The notes under the pieces are model-generated. The model was not told the DNA's origin and ran no database searches. It saw nothing but the letters and a program-made list of their open reading frames with translations. DNA of 64,000 nucleotides. It comes from Bacillus sp. FJAT-47783 (GTDB taxonomy: Bacteria > Bacillota > Bacilli > Bacillales > Aeribacillaceae). Shown in pieces: positions 7,967 through 15,827 of this stretch (the stretch's first letter is position 1; the number at the start of each line of letters is the position of its first letter). A program made the position numbers and the translations under genes. Location of the stretch: the NCBI RefSeq assembly GCF_022808615.1, contig NZ_JAKZKS010000003.1, forward strand, positions 1 through 64,000. Direction: 5' to 3'.

Positions 7967-8107
7967 TTGGAGCAGCCGGTAACATATGAACGATTAGATC
8001 AAGAATGGGTACGCTTAATAAAAGAGGCTAAAGAGTTAGGATTAACGATAGAAGATATTCAACATTTCCTACATTTGGACTGTAACGAGGGTAAGGAGAA
8101 TGATTAA
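7967..8107 (+). CDS. sinI: SinI-type antirepressor of SinR
   Basis: This is a 46-codon gene with a TTG start 7 bases after AAAGGAGG. The core LDQEWVRLIKEAKELGLTIE and the following DIQHFL helix match the SinI domain (known SinI: LDQEWVELMVEAKEANISPE), the helix pair that swaps into SinR and pulls it off DNA. In B. subtilis sinI lies upstream of sinR and is induced by Spo0A-P. Here it lies 199 bp downstream on the same strand, so it may have its own promoter. I saw no clear Spo0A box before it. Confidence 0.88.
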   Translation: MEQPVTYERLDQEWVRLIKEAKELGLTIEDIQHFLHLDCNEGKEND

Positions 8108-8173
8108 CAAACCATCTAATGAAAGAATAGTTTTTACCTAAATGTGGAATTCTACCATTTAGGTGGTGATACG

Positions 8174-8488
8174 ATGTCCAAAGCTCTTATTGTCTCCATG
8201 CTCTTAACTGTTTATGGCGTGAATATGATTCTTTCTCCAACACCTATTGTAGCCGCTGCTGAAAATGAAAACTATACAGAGATTGCGAAAAAAGAAGCGA
8301 AAAAGAACTATCCATTAGCGCAAATACTTTTCATTCAAAAAGTGTGGGATAAAGAAAATAAAAAACAAACGATTAAGCATTATGTAGTAACGATGAATGA
8401 ACAAGGTAAACAATATCAAGTAAATGTGACGATTTCGATTAATAACAAAACGAATAAGGTCGAACATATTCAAGTGTTCAAACAGTAA
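8174..8488 (+). CDS. yqzG: Secreted DUF3889 protein YqzG
   Basis: The start is ATG 8174, five bases after AGGTGGTG; an upstream in-frame ATG (8144) lacks such a site. The 104-residue product has a clear signal peptide (hydrophobic run about residues 4-27, cleavage likely after VAAA) and a small lysine-rich extracellular domain with alternating strands. It corresponds in position and form to B. subtilis YqzG, which also lies between the comG operon and the matrix/sinR locus. Function is unknown; the fold resembles PepSY-like small secreted domains only loosely. It converges with yqzE on a shared terminator. Confidence 0.75.
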   Translation: MSKALIVSMLLTVYGVNMILSPTPIVAAAENENYTEIAKKEAKKNYPLAQILFIQKVWDKENKKQTIKHYVVTMNEQGKQYQVNVTISINNKTNKVEHIQVFKQ

Positions 8489-8519
8489 AAATCCAATTAC
8501 AAAACGTAATTGGATTTTT
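8487..8519. terminator. Bidirectional terminator between yqzG and yqzE
   Basis: AAAAATCCAATTAC pairs perfectly with GTAATTGGATTTTT around a 5-base loop. U-runs are present on both strands. Confidence 0.9.
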
Positions 8520-8706
8520 ACTTCGATTTTTTCCTTTTTTTCATGGACATGCTGATCGCATAGGGAATGATTCCAAACCACCTCATTAACAACGGTGTTT
8601 TTTCATTTTTCCGTTTCTTTTTCTGTTGTTTTCGTTCTTCTATTGGAGTATCCATATATTTGACGACTTGTTCGGTGACAAATTTAATATAATCATTTGT
8701 TGACAT
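8518..8706 (-). CDS. yqzE: YqzE family protein
   Basis: This is a 62-residue basic protein, MSTNDYIKFVTEQVVKYMDT at its start, a lysine/arginine-rich middle, and a short hydrophobic patch (WFGIIPYAI) near residue 45. Form and position match YqzE, the small protein encoded at the 3' end of the comG operon in B. subtilis. Here aroK separates it from comGG. Function is unknown. Confidence 0.8.
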   Translation of the reverse strand: MSTNDYIKFVTEQVVKYMDTPIEERKQQKKKRKNEKTPLLMRWFGIIPYAISMSMKKRKKSK

Positions 8707-8731
8707 ATTCCCAACACCTTATTGGCATAAT

Positions 8732-9253
8732 TTATTTATTATTGTCACCCATTTTGTACTCATGTATACATTGATTTATTTTTTCAACAACTTCTATCGG
8801 CGTTAAGTTTGTCGTAGCAATATGTACATGAGCTTCTTCATAAAATGATTTTCTTTTTGCAAAAAGCTCCGCTAATTCATGCTTTGTTTTTTGATTCGCT
8901 AATGGTCTATTTTCGTCTTGCTCAATTCTTGAAAAAAGAATCGAAAGGTCACATTGTAAATAAATGAAGATGCCATGATCTTTCATCCAATTTCGGTTTT
9001 CTTTATTTACAACAATACCGCCTCCAGTCGTGACAATCACATTTTCGGTAGGTAGCTTTTGTAGACATTCTGTTTCAAGCTTTCGAAAATAGGCTTCACC
9101 ATGTTTTTGAAATATAGTTGGAATTGATTGCCCCATTAAACGAACGATTTCTTGATCTGTGTCAATAACAGGTACATTTAAATATTTTCCTAATAGTTGC
9201 CCTATCGTCGTCTTCCCGCTTCCCATAAAGCCCGTTAAGTAGATCGCTTTCAT
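8732..9253 (-). CDS. aroK: Shikimate kinase
   Basis: The 173-residue length is typical. The P-loop GFMGSGKT lies at residues 8-15, DTD at 32-34 binds shikimate, GGG near 79-81 belongs to the Walker B region, and RPL near 118 belongs to the lid. The enzyme phosphorylates shikimate at the 3-OH with ATP, step five of the chorismate pathway, in the cytoplasm. It sits downstream of comGG on the same strand and upstream of yqzE, an arrangement seen in several Bacillaceae. It could be co-transcribed with comG or have its own promoter in the 51-bp gap. Confidence 0.95.
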   Translation of the reverse strand: MKAIYLTGFMGSGKTTIGQLLGKYLNVPVIDTDQEIVRLMGQSIPTIFQKHGEAYFRKLETECLQKLPTENVIVTTGGGIVVNKENRNWMKDHGIFIYLQCDLSILFSRIEQDENRPLANQKTKHELAELFAKRKSFYEEAHVHIATTNLTPIEVVEKINQCIHEYKMGDNNK

Positions 9254-9304
9254 ACTTCCTCTCCTTTTTTCGCCTCATCATGTAACACTATCATACCATG
9301 CTTT

Positions 9305-9682
9305 TTATGTTGAATACGGGTATTGTATGTTCCAATAAACAATTCTATTTTCTACATTGTCATACTGATACGAAAAGTCATAGTCTGTCCCATTTATCGT
9401 TGTACATGAGACTGAAACGTCCATTATCTTTTCATCGATTCGTTTCACATTGTAGGAGACGGTGCCATTTGGTGTTTGCAATGTTTCATTTGTACCATCT
9501 ACCAAATGCATGACAGAATGTTGAATGGCAACTTGCGTTAAATTTTCAACTAAATAAAATTCAATTGTATCTTCATAAAATGCAAGATCACGTATATAAA
9601 TCGTTACATTTGTTGTCGCGATAAAAAGGGAAAGAAAAGCGATGAAGAGCGTGAGCGGGAAAATATAGCCTTTTTCATTCAT
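9305..9682 (-). CDS. comGG: Competence pilus minor pilin ComGG
   Basis: ATG 9682 gives a 125-residue product, MNEKGYIFPLTLF, with one N-terminal membrane helix (about 6-30) and no glycine-processing site, as usual for ComGG, which is not cleaved by ComC. A longer frame to 9736 would lose this pilin-like start. It is the last gene of the comG operon and overlaps comGF by 8 bp. ComGG joins ComGE/GF-type minor pilins that prime assembly of the DNA-uptake pilus. Assignment rests mainly on position and topology. Confidence 0.8.
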   Translation of the reverse strand: MNEKGYIFPLTLFIAFLSLFIATTNVTIYIRDLAFYEDTIEFYLVENLTQVAIQHSVMHLVDGTNETLQTPNGTVSYNVKRIDEKIMDVSVSCTTINGTDYDFSYQYDNVENRIVYWNIQYPYST

Positions 9683-10118
9683 TTTGCTGTGCAGCCCCTT
9701 TTGGATCCCGAATAATTGAAGAATAGATTTTCTCATTTAAACTTTTCACTTGAATCGCAACGCCATTCGTTACTTGCTGAAAAGTGGCTTCCTTGACATT
9801 TTGCAACATGACGATATGTCCTGTTCCATTATTTTGATAGCGAAGCACTTGTCCAAATTGATGAATCGTAATTTGCTCTCCTTTCGTATTTTCATATTGA
9901 ATGCTGTTTGACTCAACGTGAAAATGGTTCGCTCTCTTTATATCTTTTTGTAATTGAATTAAAAATACGTGCCATTCGTATGGATGTAAATCAGTTGAGT
10001 GTTCAGAAGTTTTTAAGAAAAAGGTTAAGATGGCGGAAAATGTTGAGATGATGAGAATCGTCACGGTTAAACTGTATAATAAGTGAAGAAACGTATAGCC
10101 GTTACGGTTTATAAGCAT
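9675..10118 (-). CDS. comGF: Competence pilus minor pilin ComGF
   Basis: The likely start is ATG 10118, giving 147 residues (MLINRNGYTFLHLLYSLTV). A longer in-frame extension to 10256 lacks pilin character. One N-terminal helix precedes a strand-rich domain with a QLQKDIKRA helix and a GQVLRYQNNG hairpin that are typical of ComGF. It overlaps comGE upstream and comGG downstream, so translation is coupled along the operon. The product acts at the membrane in the type IV-like competence pilus. Confidence 0.85.
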   Translation of the reverse strand: MLINRNGYTFLHLLYSLTVTILIISTFSAILTFFLKTSEHSTDLHPYEWHVFLIQLQKDIKRANHFHVESNSIQYENTKGEQITIHQFGQVLRYQNNGTGHIVMLQNVKEATFQQVTNGVAIQVKSLNEKIYSSIIRDPKGAAQQNE

Positions 10119-10428
10119 AGCCACAAATTTTCTTCCCTTTTGCTTCTTCAAGTTCAATACAAAGCTGGTCAAACTCTCCTTCTTTTGTCCATTGTAATAC
10201 ATACGTGTATTGTCCTCTTTCCACCTTTCCGCTCGTTTGAACATTTTCATGAGCATACTTTGCTAGTTCTTCTGTTAATAGCCGGTGAGCTTCTACTTTT
10301 ATATTTGTTTGTTGTTCGTTCATAAATATTGATGTTAATAGAGGGATGATTGTCATGGTAATAAAACACCATATTGAAAAAGCAACGATTGTTTCGACAA
10401 ATGAAGTTCCTTTACAGTTTCTCCACAC
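10102..10428 (-). CDS. comGE: Competence minor pilin ComGE
   Basis: A GTG start at 10426-10428, five bases after AAGGGAG, gives 108 residues. The N-terminus (WRNCKGTSFVETIVAFSIWC) is a degenerate prepilin signal: a short basic leader, Gly, then E in the fifth position and a hydrophobic helix. It is the smallest pilin-like protein of the operon, with partial overlap of comGD upstream. The longer frame to 10518 lies wholly inside comGD and is unlikely. Confidence 0.82.
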   Translation of the reverse strand: MWRNCKGTSFVETIVAFSIWCFITMTIIPLLTSIFMNEQQTNIKVEAHRLLTEELAKYAHENVQTSGKVERGQYTYVLQWTKEGEFDQLCIELEEAKGKKICGYAYKP

Positions 10429-10849
10429 GAAATCTCCCTTTTCCAATCGTAAAAATAATTTTATACGTTTCATCTTGATAATAAATATAAAAAGATCCTC
10501 CTTTACGAATAGAGCCATTTGGATAAAATGTGATCGGCAACTCCATCGTCATCGGATGGACATCAATGGAAGAATCATACGTTTGCTTCAATAACTCCCC
10601 TTTAAACGCATACCTTTCAATTTCGTAATAGTTTTCATATCGGTTCAAATAAATATGAACAGGTTCATTGTGGATCATTGCATATTGCTGAGCATATAAA
10701 ATATCTTTTTCTATTTGGCGAAAAAATTGATCAATCACTTTTTTGTCATGAATAGATGAACTAGTCAACCACAAAATTGATCCCATAATCATGACTATTG
10801 TTAATACGATTAAACTTTCGACTAATGTAAACCCCCGATTATGGTTCAT
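10412..10849 (-). CDS. comGD: Competence pseudopilin ComGD
   Basis: The 145-residue protein starts MNHNRGFTLVESLIVL, a class 3 prepilin signal: ComC cleaves after Gly6, leaving Phe+1 and Glu+5. A single helix (to about residue 29) is followed by a globular domain with the YPNG and GRFRVEKL features seen in ComGD. It begins 3 bp after comGC and overlaps comGE. It is a minor pilin of the DNA-uptake pilus. Confidence 0.92.
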   Translation of the reverse strand: MNHNRGFTLVESLIVLTIVMIMGSILWLTSSSIHDKKVIDQFFRQIEKDILYAQQYAMIHNEPVHIYLNRYENYYEIERYAFKGELLKQTYDSSIDVHPMTMELPITFYPNGSIRKGGSFYIYYQDETYKIIFTIGKGRFRVEKL

Positions 10850-10852
10850 TTA

Positions 10853-11143
10853 CTATTTTACAACCCCATTTTCGATTGTAACGGCATCTCCATTTGGACA
10901 GGTTGAAGCACTCTCTTGAACATACTCTTTATCGATTAAATCTTGCATCGTCGGCGTTTCATTATGTTCCATTTCATATGCAAGAACTTGTCCTTGGATC
11001 ATATCTTTAAGCCCTTCACATCCTTTCTCTTTAATCGAATTGTTATGAGAAGCGATGTTCGGAATTGTAATTAATAGCAAGATCGAAATGACAAGTAGTA
11101 CGACTAACATTTCAACAAGTGTAAAACCTTTTTCATTTTTCAT
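10853..11143 (-). CDS. comGC: Major competence pilin ComGC
   Basis: The 96-residue product begins MKNEKGFTLVEMLVVLLVIS: ComC should cleave after Gly6, with Glu at +5 of the mature chain. Cys42 and Cys82 fit the intramolecular disulfide made by BdbDC in ComGC. It is the main subunit of the competence pilus that binds and retracts DNA. TAGGAGGG precedes the ATG. It follows comGB with an 11-bp gap. Confidence 0.96.
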   Translation of the reverse strand: MKNEKGFTLVEMLVVLLVISILLLITIPNIASHNNSIKEKGCEGLKDMIQGQVLAYEMEHNETPTMQDLIDKEYVQESASTCPNGDAVTIENGVVK

Positions 11144-11154
11144 CGTTCGCCCTC

Positions 11155-12186
11155 CTATACAGTTTCCATCATTTGATACATCGGTAGCATAATGGATAAG
11201 TAGACCGCTAACACAAGAATACCAATGACTAAAAAAATACCCGGCTGGATATAGCTCATTATTTTCATCATACTTTGCTCTAAACGATCTACAATCATTT
11301 GACTATACGTATACAGTTCGCGATCGAGCCTTCCTGAAGTTTGTCCATGATGGACAACAGCAGCCAGTTCTGATTCGAAAAAGGAGCATTCACTCAATAT
11401 TTCATCCAATCTTCTCCCTTTTGTTAAATCAGAAATCATTCGTTCTGTTTCTTCTTTGTAAATCGGAAGTAGAGGCTGCTTATTGAAAAGCATTAAGCTT
11501 TCAAAAATCGATAACCCACCTTTTAATAAAAAGCTCATTTGAAAGGAAAAATAGTAGCTTTGGTATAACATAAAAATTCTTTTCAACAACGGGATTTTTA
11601 AAATAAAAGCGATTTGTTTCGTTGCCGAATAGTTACGAAAAACGAAGAAATAAAAAGGAATCACTAGTACACAAACAATGCCAATGACGATAATCGAAGC
11701 CGTTAAAAAGTCGAATAGTGATAACAACAAAAATAAGAAAATAGAAGAACGCACGTTCATTGATTCATACATTTGGATAAACTGCGGAGCAATGATTGTC
11801 TCGACAGCATACAAGATCATTCCCATAAACAGTAATAAAAATAGGGGGTAACGTAAAATTTGCTTTGCTTTTTCAGCATGTAATAATTGCTTATTTAATA
11901 GACGACTGCTTTCATGGAGAGCCCTTTTTACATCACCGTAGTTTTCAGCAAAATATAAATAACTGAGCACATGGCGATGAAACCCGAGCTGTTGTAAGGC
12001 ACTCCGAAGTGAATTTCCTTTTGTAAGAGTTTGTACACAAGCTTTCATATCTCTTTTTAATGGAGGAGGTAAATGAAGCATTGTAAAGGTAATCGCTTCA
12101 TTTAACGAATAGCCTTGTTCTAACAAATCGCTTATCCGTTTTAAAACTTGCGCTTGTTTTTTTAAACTCCATTTAGACTTCTTCAT
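11155..12186 (-). CDS. comGB: Competence pilus platform protein ComGB
   Basis: The GspF/PilC-type platform protein has about 343 residues from ATG 12186 (MKKSKWSLKKQA). Three membrane segments are visible (about residues 110-130, 155-180 and 315-340) with two T2SSF domains, LLNKQLLHAEKAKQILRYPL and the second-half ML...GG..I.E repeat. It anchors the ComGA ATPase and pilin assembly at the membrane. The start overlaps the end of comGA by 14 bp, implying coupled translation. An ATG at 12207 is an alternative. Confidence 0.93.
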   Translation of the reverse strand: MKKSKWSLKKQAQVLKRISDLLEQGYSLNEAITFTMLHLPPPLKRDMKACVQTLTKGNSLRSALQQLGFHRHVLSYLYFAENYGDVKRALHESSRLLNKQLLHAEKAKQILRYPLFLLLFMGMILYAVETIIAPQFIQMYESMNVRSSIFLFLLLSLFDFLTASIIVIGIVCVLVIPFYFFVFRNYSATKQIAFILKIPLLKRIFMLYQSYYFSFQMSFLLKGGLSIFESLMLFNKQPLLPIYKEETERMISDLTKGRRLDEILSECSFFESELAAVVHHGQTSGRLDRELYTYSQMIVDRLEQSMMKIMSYIQPGIFLVIGILVLAVYLSIMLPMYQMMETV

Positions 12187-13246
12187 AATCAAGTACCCAA
12201 CGTTCATATGTTTTCGGATATAAGTAGCCTAGTGCGATTCCTTTTTTGATTACATCCTTTAATCGTTTATAATCAAAGGCTGCTTCCTCTCCTCTCGCTT
12301 CATGAATGGCTTGAGATAGGTTTCGCCCATACAATAATTCATAAATACTAAGCCTTCGTGTCTGGCGCAAAGCTTTACAGTACGGGGAGCATTCACCGCG
12401 ACAAAATGGACAGGCTATATTAACAAGCCTTTGGGCAACGAGTGCGATCAATGTTTGCTCGATTTCAGATAATGTAACACCAAATTCTAACAATCGATAA
12501 ATCGCTCCCTTTGTGTCTTTTGTATGCATGGTAGACAAGACTAAATGACCTGTGAACGCAGCTCGTATCGCAATTTTAGCTGTTTCTGCATCTCGAATTT
12601 CTCCGACCATAATAATATCGGGATCATGCCGCAATATCGCTTTTAATCCTGTTGCATACGTAATGCCTGCACGTTCATTGACTTGCACTTGTAACACTTC
12701 TTCCGTTTTTGTTTCGACAGGATCCTCTAGTGTAATGATGTTTCGTTTAAAATGTTTCTTAGCGTAATGTAATAAAGAATATAAAGTTGTCGTCTTCCCT
12801 GAGCCCGTTGGACCAGTGAACACAATTAAGCCGTGCGCATGATTTAAAAAGGATAAAATTTGTTGAGTCGACTGTTGAAACAATGATAGCTGTGATAACG
12901 GTTGGACGACTTGCTGTGGTAAAATCCGAATGACTAAACTCTCTTCATAAACAGTCGGCAATGTGGATAACCGTAAATGAACGGTCATATTTTTTGTAGG
13001 TAAAGAAAGGGCTCCATTTTGCGGTCTTCTCCGTTCACCAATATCCATTGAAGCTAAAAATTTCAAATGAGAAATTAACCGATTGCTCATCCGCTTCGAA
13101 ATTGAATATTTATGAATCATATCCTCATCAATTCGAAATTGAATGGTAGCACCTCCTTCCCGCGGAATGATATGAATATCTGACGCTTGTGCCTGGCATG
13201 CTTCCTCTATTAATTGCTCACTAAATTTCTCAATTGATGTCATCAT
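12173..13246 (-). CDS. comGA: Competence pilus traffic ATPase ComGA
   Basis: The 357-residue GspE/PilB family ATPase has an N-terminal ASDIHI segment, Walker A GPTGSGKTTT at about 145-154, an Asp box with LEDPVE, Walker B DIIMVGEIRD near 206-216, a His box (LVLSTMHT) and a CPFC..EC.PYC cysteine cluster near 280. It powers pilus assembly or retraction for DNA uptake. It is the first gene of comGA-GB-GC-GD-GE-GF-GG. Two ComK boxes lie 114-157 bp upstream, so ComK control as in B. subtilis is expected. Confidence 0.96.
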   Translation of the reverse strand: MMTSIEKFSEQLIEEACQAQASDIHIIPREGGATIQFRIDEDMIHKYSISKRMSNRLISHLKFLASMDIGERRRPQNGALSLPTKNMTVHLRLSTLPTVYEESLVIRILPQQVVQPLSQLSLFQQSTQQILSFLNHAHGLIVFTGPTGSGKTTTLYSLLHYAKKHFKRNIITLEDPVETKTEEVLQVQVNERAGITYATGLKAILRHDPDIIMVGEIRDAETAKIAIRAAFTGHLVLSTMHTKDTKGAIYRLLEFGVTLSEIEQTLIALVAQRLVNIACPFCRGECSPYCKALRQTRRLSIYELLYGRNLSQAIHEARGEEAAFDYKRLKDVIKKGIALGYLYPKTYERWVLDYEEV

Positions 13247-13359
13247 GTTTTTCCTCCTTTCTTTATGTACATTTTATCGAAGGGTTAGAAAGGAGACGAA
13301 TAAGTAAAATGTGATTATCATCCTTGAAGATGTATAAAAAATGTGAAAATACTCATACT

Positions 13360-13372
13360 AAAATTACATTTT
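13360..13372. promoter_or_regulatory. ComK box 1 of the comG operon
   Basis: AAAATTACATTTT is an exact AAAA-N5-TTTT motif. It is 18 bp from the second box, one of the spacings described for ComK sites. Confidence 0.65.
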
Positions 13373-13390
13373 ACTCACTTTTACTTTTAC

Positions 13391-13403
13391 AAAATGAAAA
13401 TTT
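13391..13403. promoter_or_regulatory. ComK box 2 of the comG operon
   Basis: AAAATGAAAATTT matches AAAA-N5-TTTT at seven of eight positions and lies 18 bp beyond box 1. Confidence 0.55.
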
Positions 13404-13529
13404 CCTATTCACAACTATTTTTTTAATGCTGTTACTTTTAAAAAATTCATTACGAAGTCAATGACGTTAACAATGAATTTTTGAATATTTTCTAACAACT
13501 TTGTCTTTTTATGAAAGGAAATGAAATGT

Positions 13530-13574
13530 ATTGTAAACGGTATATTTACAATTTGTATGGCGGTACTTTATAAT
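13530..13574 (+). promoter_or_regulatory. Promoter of yqgY with overlapping dyad
   Basis: TTTACA (13545-13550) and TATAAT (13569-13574) are 18 bp apart. ATTGTAAA-N7-TTTACAAT (13530-13552) is a perfect 8-bp dyad over the -35 and may be an operator for an unidentified regulator. Confidence 0.55.
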
Positions 13575-13615
13575 AAGAAAAGCGGTGAAACCTGAGACAA
13601 AAGGAGGGAGACATT

Positions 13616-13861
13616 ATGGATCGCATGTTCCGTGTGCTTGGATTTTGGACAGGTATATTTGCGGTTATGTTTTATTTAGGCCACATGCCTACTGCATCTT
13701 TGCTTTTCTTTGGTCAAACTGGATTTTTCGTACTCTTATCCTATTTAAAATTATCTGAGCGTATGTATATTTATGTTTTCGGTGCATATTTAACTATTTT
13801 CTTCGTTGGCTTTACATACTGGTCAACTTTTATGATGATTCCAGGACAAGGCGGCCACTAA
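13616..13861 (+). CDS. yqgY: DUF2626 membrane protein YqgY
   Basis: The 81-residue protein has two to three hydrophobic segments (about 8-22, 26-43, 50-70) and ends PGQGGH. The start ATG follows AAAGGAGGG. Size, sequence style (MDRMFRVLGFWTGI) and location next to yqgX fit B. subtilis YqgY, DUF2626. No function is known. It is transcribed alone from its own promoter, away from comGA, and ends at a strong bidirectional terminator. Confidence 0.85.
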   Translation: MDRMFRVLGFWTGIFAVMFYLGHMPTASLLFFGQTGFFVLLSYLKLSERMYIYVFGAYLTIFFVGFTYWSTFMMIPGQGGH

Positions 13862-13864
13862 TAT

Positions 13865-13902
13865 AAAAGGCAACTCCTACATAAAAGTAGGAGTTGCCTT
13901 TT
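13865..13902. terminator. Bidirectional terminator
   Basis: AAAAGGCAACTCCTAC pairs perfectly with GTAGGAGTTGCCTTTT around a 6-base loop. It ends both yqgY and the leftward methyltransferase gene. Confidence 0.92.
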
Positions 13903-15001
13903 ATTTTTCAAATAACTCTTCTTCATGCAAAGAAATTCCTTTTGTATGTACTAAAACATGAAAGGATTCACTTATATGTCCGCCCATTATGAGTGTTCGA
14001 ATCGCACGGTTTCGTCTCGCTACTACTGAAAATGGATCAACATTTTCATGATTCGTTAGCTCATTTAAAATCCCTGCTCTTAAGAAAAATGAATGCTGTC
14101 GCTCTGTTAAAACGTGATTCCATTTTTGTGTTGTTAAAGTACGTTGATAAAGTCCAAAGTGGACATGTGACGTCATATCCATTCCAATTGGATGGTCTAA
14201 TACATTTCTGATGACTTGATGCTTATAATAGCCGCGTAAACTTCCTTCTTGTAAACGCGGCTGTCGATAATCTTCATCGAAATACCCATAATCGACCGTT
14301 ACCATTACACATTTATCCAAATGAGTGTTTAATTCGTGTAAATAATGAATCATCGAAAGGGGAATTTCTAATCGTCCCCCTTCTTGTAGTTGAACATCAT
14401 TTTTCTGTAGTATATTTATGATTTCTTTTCGTTTAAGTGATTGAGGTATTTCCGTAAGATTGCCCATTTCATCCATTCCGACAAATAGCTCATAAATGCG
14501 GTTTTCTCTTTTATGAATAACATGTACCGGAAACGCGTCAAAAAATTCATTTGAAAAGATAAAACCTTGTAAACCTTCTCCTAATTCTTTAAGGTCTCTA
14601 TACATAGATAAAAGTGACGAGTATTTATTCACCTTTTGAATAAGTGCTTTTTGGTGTGTCTTACTTTTTTCAACCACAACGACAGTCAGGGGAATGCTAT
14701 TTCTATCTTTTTCCCAAGCTTCTAAAAAGGAAAGTAAGAACGTACCGTCACCAGCTCCTAATTCAACAAATAGTGGTGGTATTTTGTTCTTTACTACTAA
14801 ACGCCTAAAGATCGAATAAATTATTTCTCCATACACATTAGAGACATAACTCGTCGTGATAAAGTCGCCATTTTTGCCAATCTTCTCTTTATCCTTCATG
14901 TAATACCCATTATTTTGATCGTACAGCATGAAGGACATATAATCAGCATATGACAATAGACCGCCGTTTTTCTCCAATTCCCCTTTGAGTCGTTCGTTCA
15001 T
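13901..15001 (-). CDS. MidA/NDUFAF7-type SAM-dependent methyltransferase
   Basis: The 366-residue protein shows the SAM motif FVELGAGDGTFLLSFL near residues 80-95, a FSNEFFDAFPVHV motif near 150-162 that defines the COG1565 (MidA/NDUFAF7) group, and MVTVDYGYFDED near 240. In mitochondria the homologue methylates an arginine of a complex I subunit. The bacterial substrate is unknown. It starts 4 bp after yqgX on the same strand with AGGGTGATAGG before the ATG, so the two form an operon. Confidence 0.85.
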   Translation of the reverse strand: MNERLKGELEKNGGLLSYADYMSFMLYDQNNGYYMKDKEKIGKNGDFITTSYVSNVYGEIIYSIFRRLVVKNKIPPLFVELGAGDGTFLLSFLEAWEKDRNSIPLTVVVVEKSKTHQKALIQKVNKYSSLLSMYRDLKELGEGLQGFIFSNEFFDAFPVHVIHKRENRIYELFVGMDEMGNLTEIPQSLKRKEIINILQKNDVQLQEGGRLEIPLSMIHYLHELNTHLDKCVMVTVDYGYFDEDYRQPRLQEGSLRGYYKHQVIRNVLDHPIGMDMTSHVHFGLYQRTLTTQKWNHVLTERQHSFFLRAGILNELTNHENVDPFSVVARRNRAIRTLIMGGHISESFHVLVHTKGISLHEEELFEK

Positions 15002-15005
15002 CCTA

Positions 15006-15647
15006 TCACCCTAATGAAAACCCATTTAAAAATGGATTTGATTCCATTTCATCATAAATTGTCGTTTCAGGACCATGTCCAGATAAAACGACGGTTTCTT
15101 CTTGAAGTGATAGTAATTTTTCATGAATGCTTTGAATGAGCTGTGGATGATTCCCCCCCGGCAAATCCGTTCGTCCAATACTTCCTTGAAATAGTGCATC
15201 ACCAGAAAATACGGCTCCAGCCTTCTCACAATAATACGACACACTTCCTGGCGAATGCCCTGGTGTCTCGTACACTTGAAACGAAAACGATCCAATATCA
15301 AGCTTCATTTCGCCCGAAATTAGTTTGTCTGCTTTTTTCACTGAAACAGGATCTGCCAAAAAAAATTGCGAACCGTTCAAGGTTGCATCTTCTAACCAAC
15401 CTTGCTCCTTTTCATGAACATAGACCGGTATGTTAAACCGTTCTCTCACTCCGTCTACTGCACCAATATGATCGAAATGGGCATGTGTTAATAATATGGC
15501 AATCGGTGATAATTTCTTTTGTTCAATAATATGTATTAGTTTTTCACCTTCACTCCCTGGATCAAAGATGATGCATTCATTATTAGAATTAGATAAAAGA
15601 TAAGCATTTGTTTGTAGCGGCCCTAAAGGAATTCTTTCCCATTTCAT
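15006..15647 (-). CDS. yqgX: MBL-fold hydrolase YqgX (glyoxalase II-like)
   Basis: From ATG 15647 (GAGGTGA upstream) the protein has 213 residues, close to B. subtilis YqgX; the longer frame to 15683 lacks a site. The zinc-binding THAHFDH motif lies near residues 66-72, PGHSPGS near 123-129, FSGDALF near 145, and SGHGPET near the C-terminus supplies the last histidine. The fold is that of hydroxyacylglutathione hydrolases, but the substrate in bacilli is not settled (a bacillithiol adduct is possible). It leads an operon with the MidA-type gene. Confidence 0.9.
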   Translation of the reverse strand: MKWERIPLGPLQTNAYLLSNSNNECIIFDPGSEGEKLIHIIEQKKLSPIAILLTHAHFDHIGAVDGVRERFNIPVYVHEKEQGWLEDATLNGSQFFLADPVSVKKADKLISGEMKLDIGSFSFQVYETPGHSPGSVSYYCEKAGAVFSGDALFQGSIGRTDLPGGNHPQLIQSIHEKLLSLQEETVVLSGHGPETTIYDEMESNPFLNGFSLG

Positions 15648-15827
15648 TTTCTTCACCTCATTGAAAGTATCATCAATTTCCAATAAAACTAAAAATAACT
15701 ATATTTACAATCATCATACCGACAAATTGGATTTCCGTCAAAAAAGAAAGGAGATCACAACGGTTATTCACTTGATTGATTATTCGGATACGATACTTAT
15801 ACCAGCTACTCAAGATGAGGTGTAATT

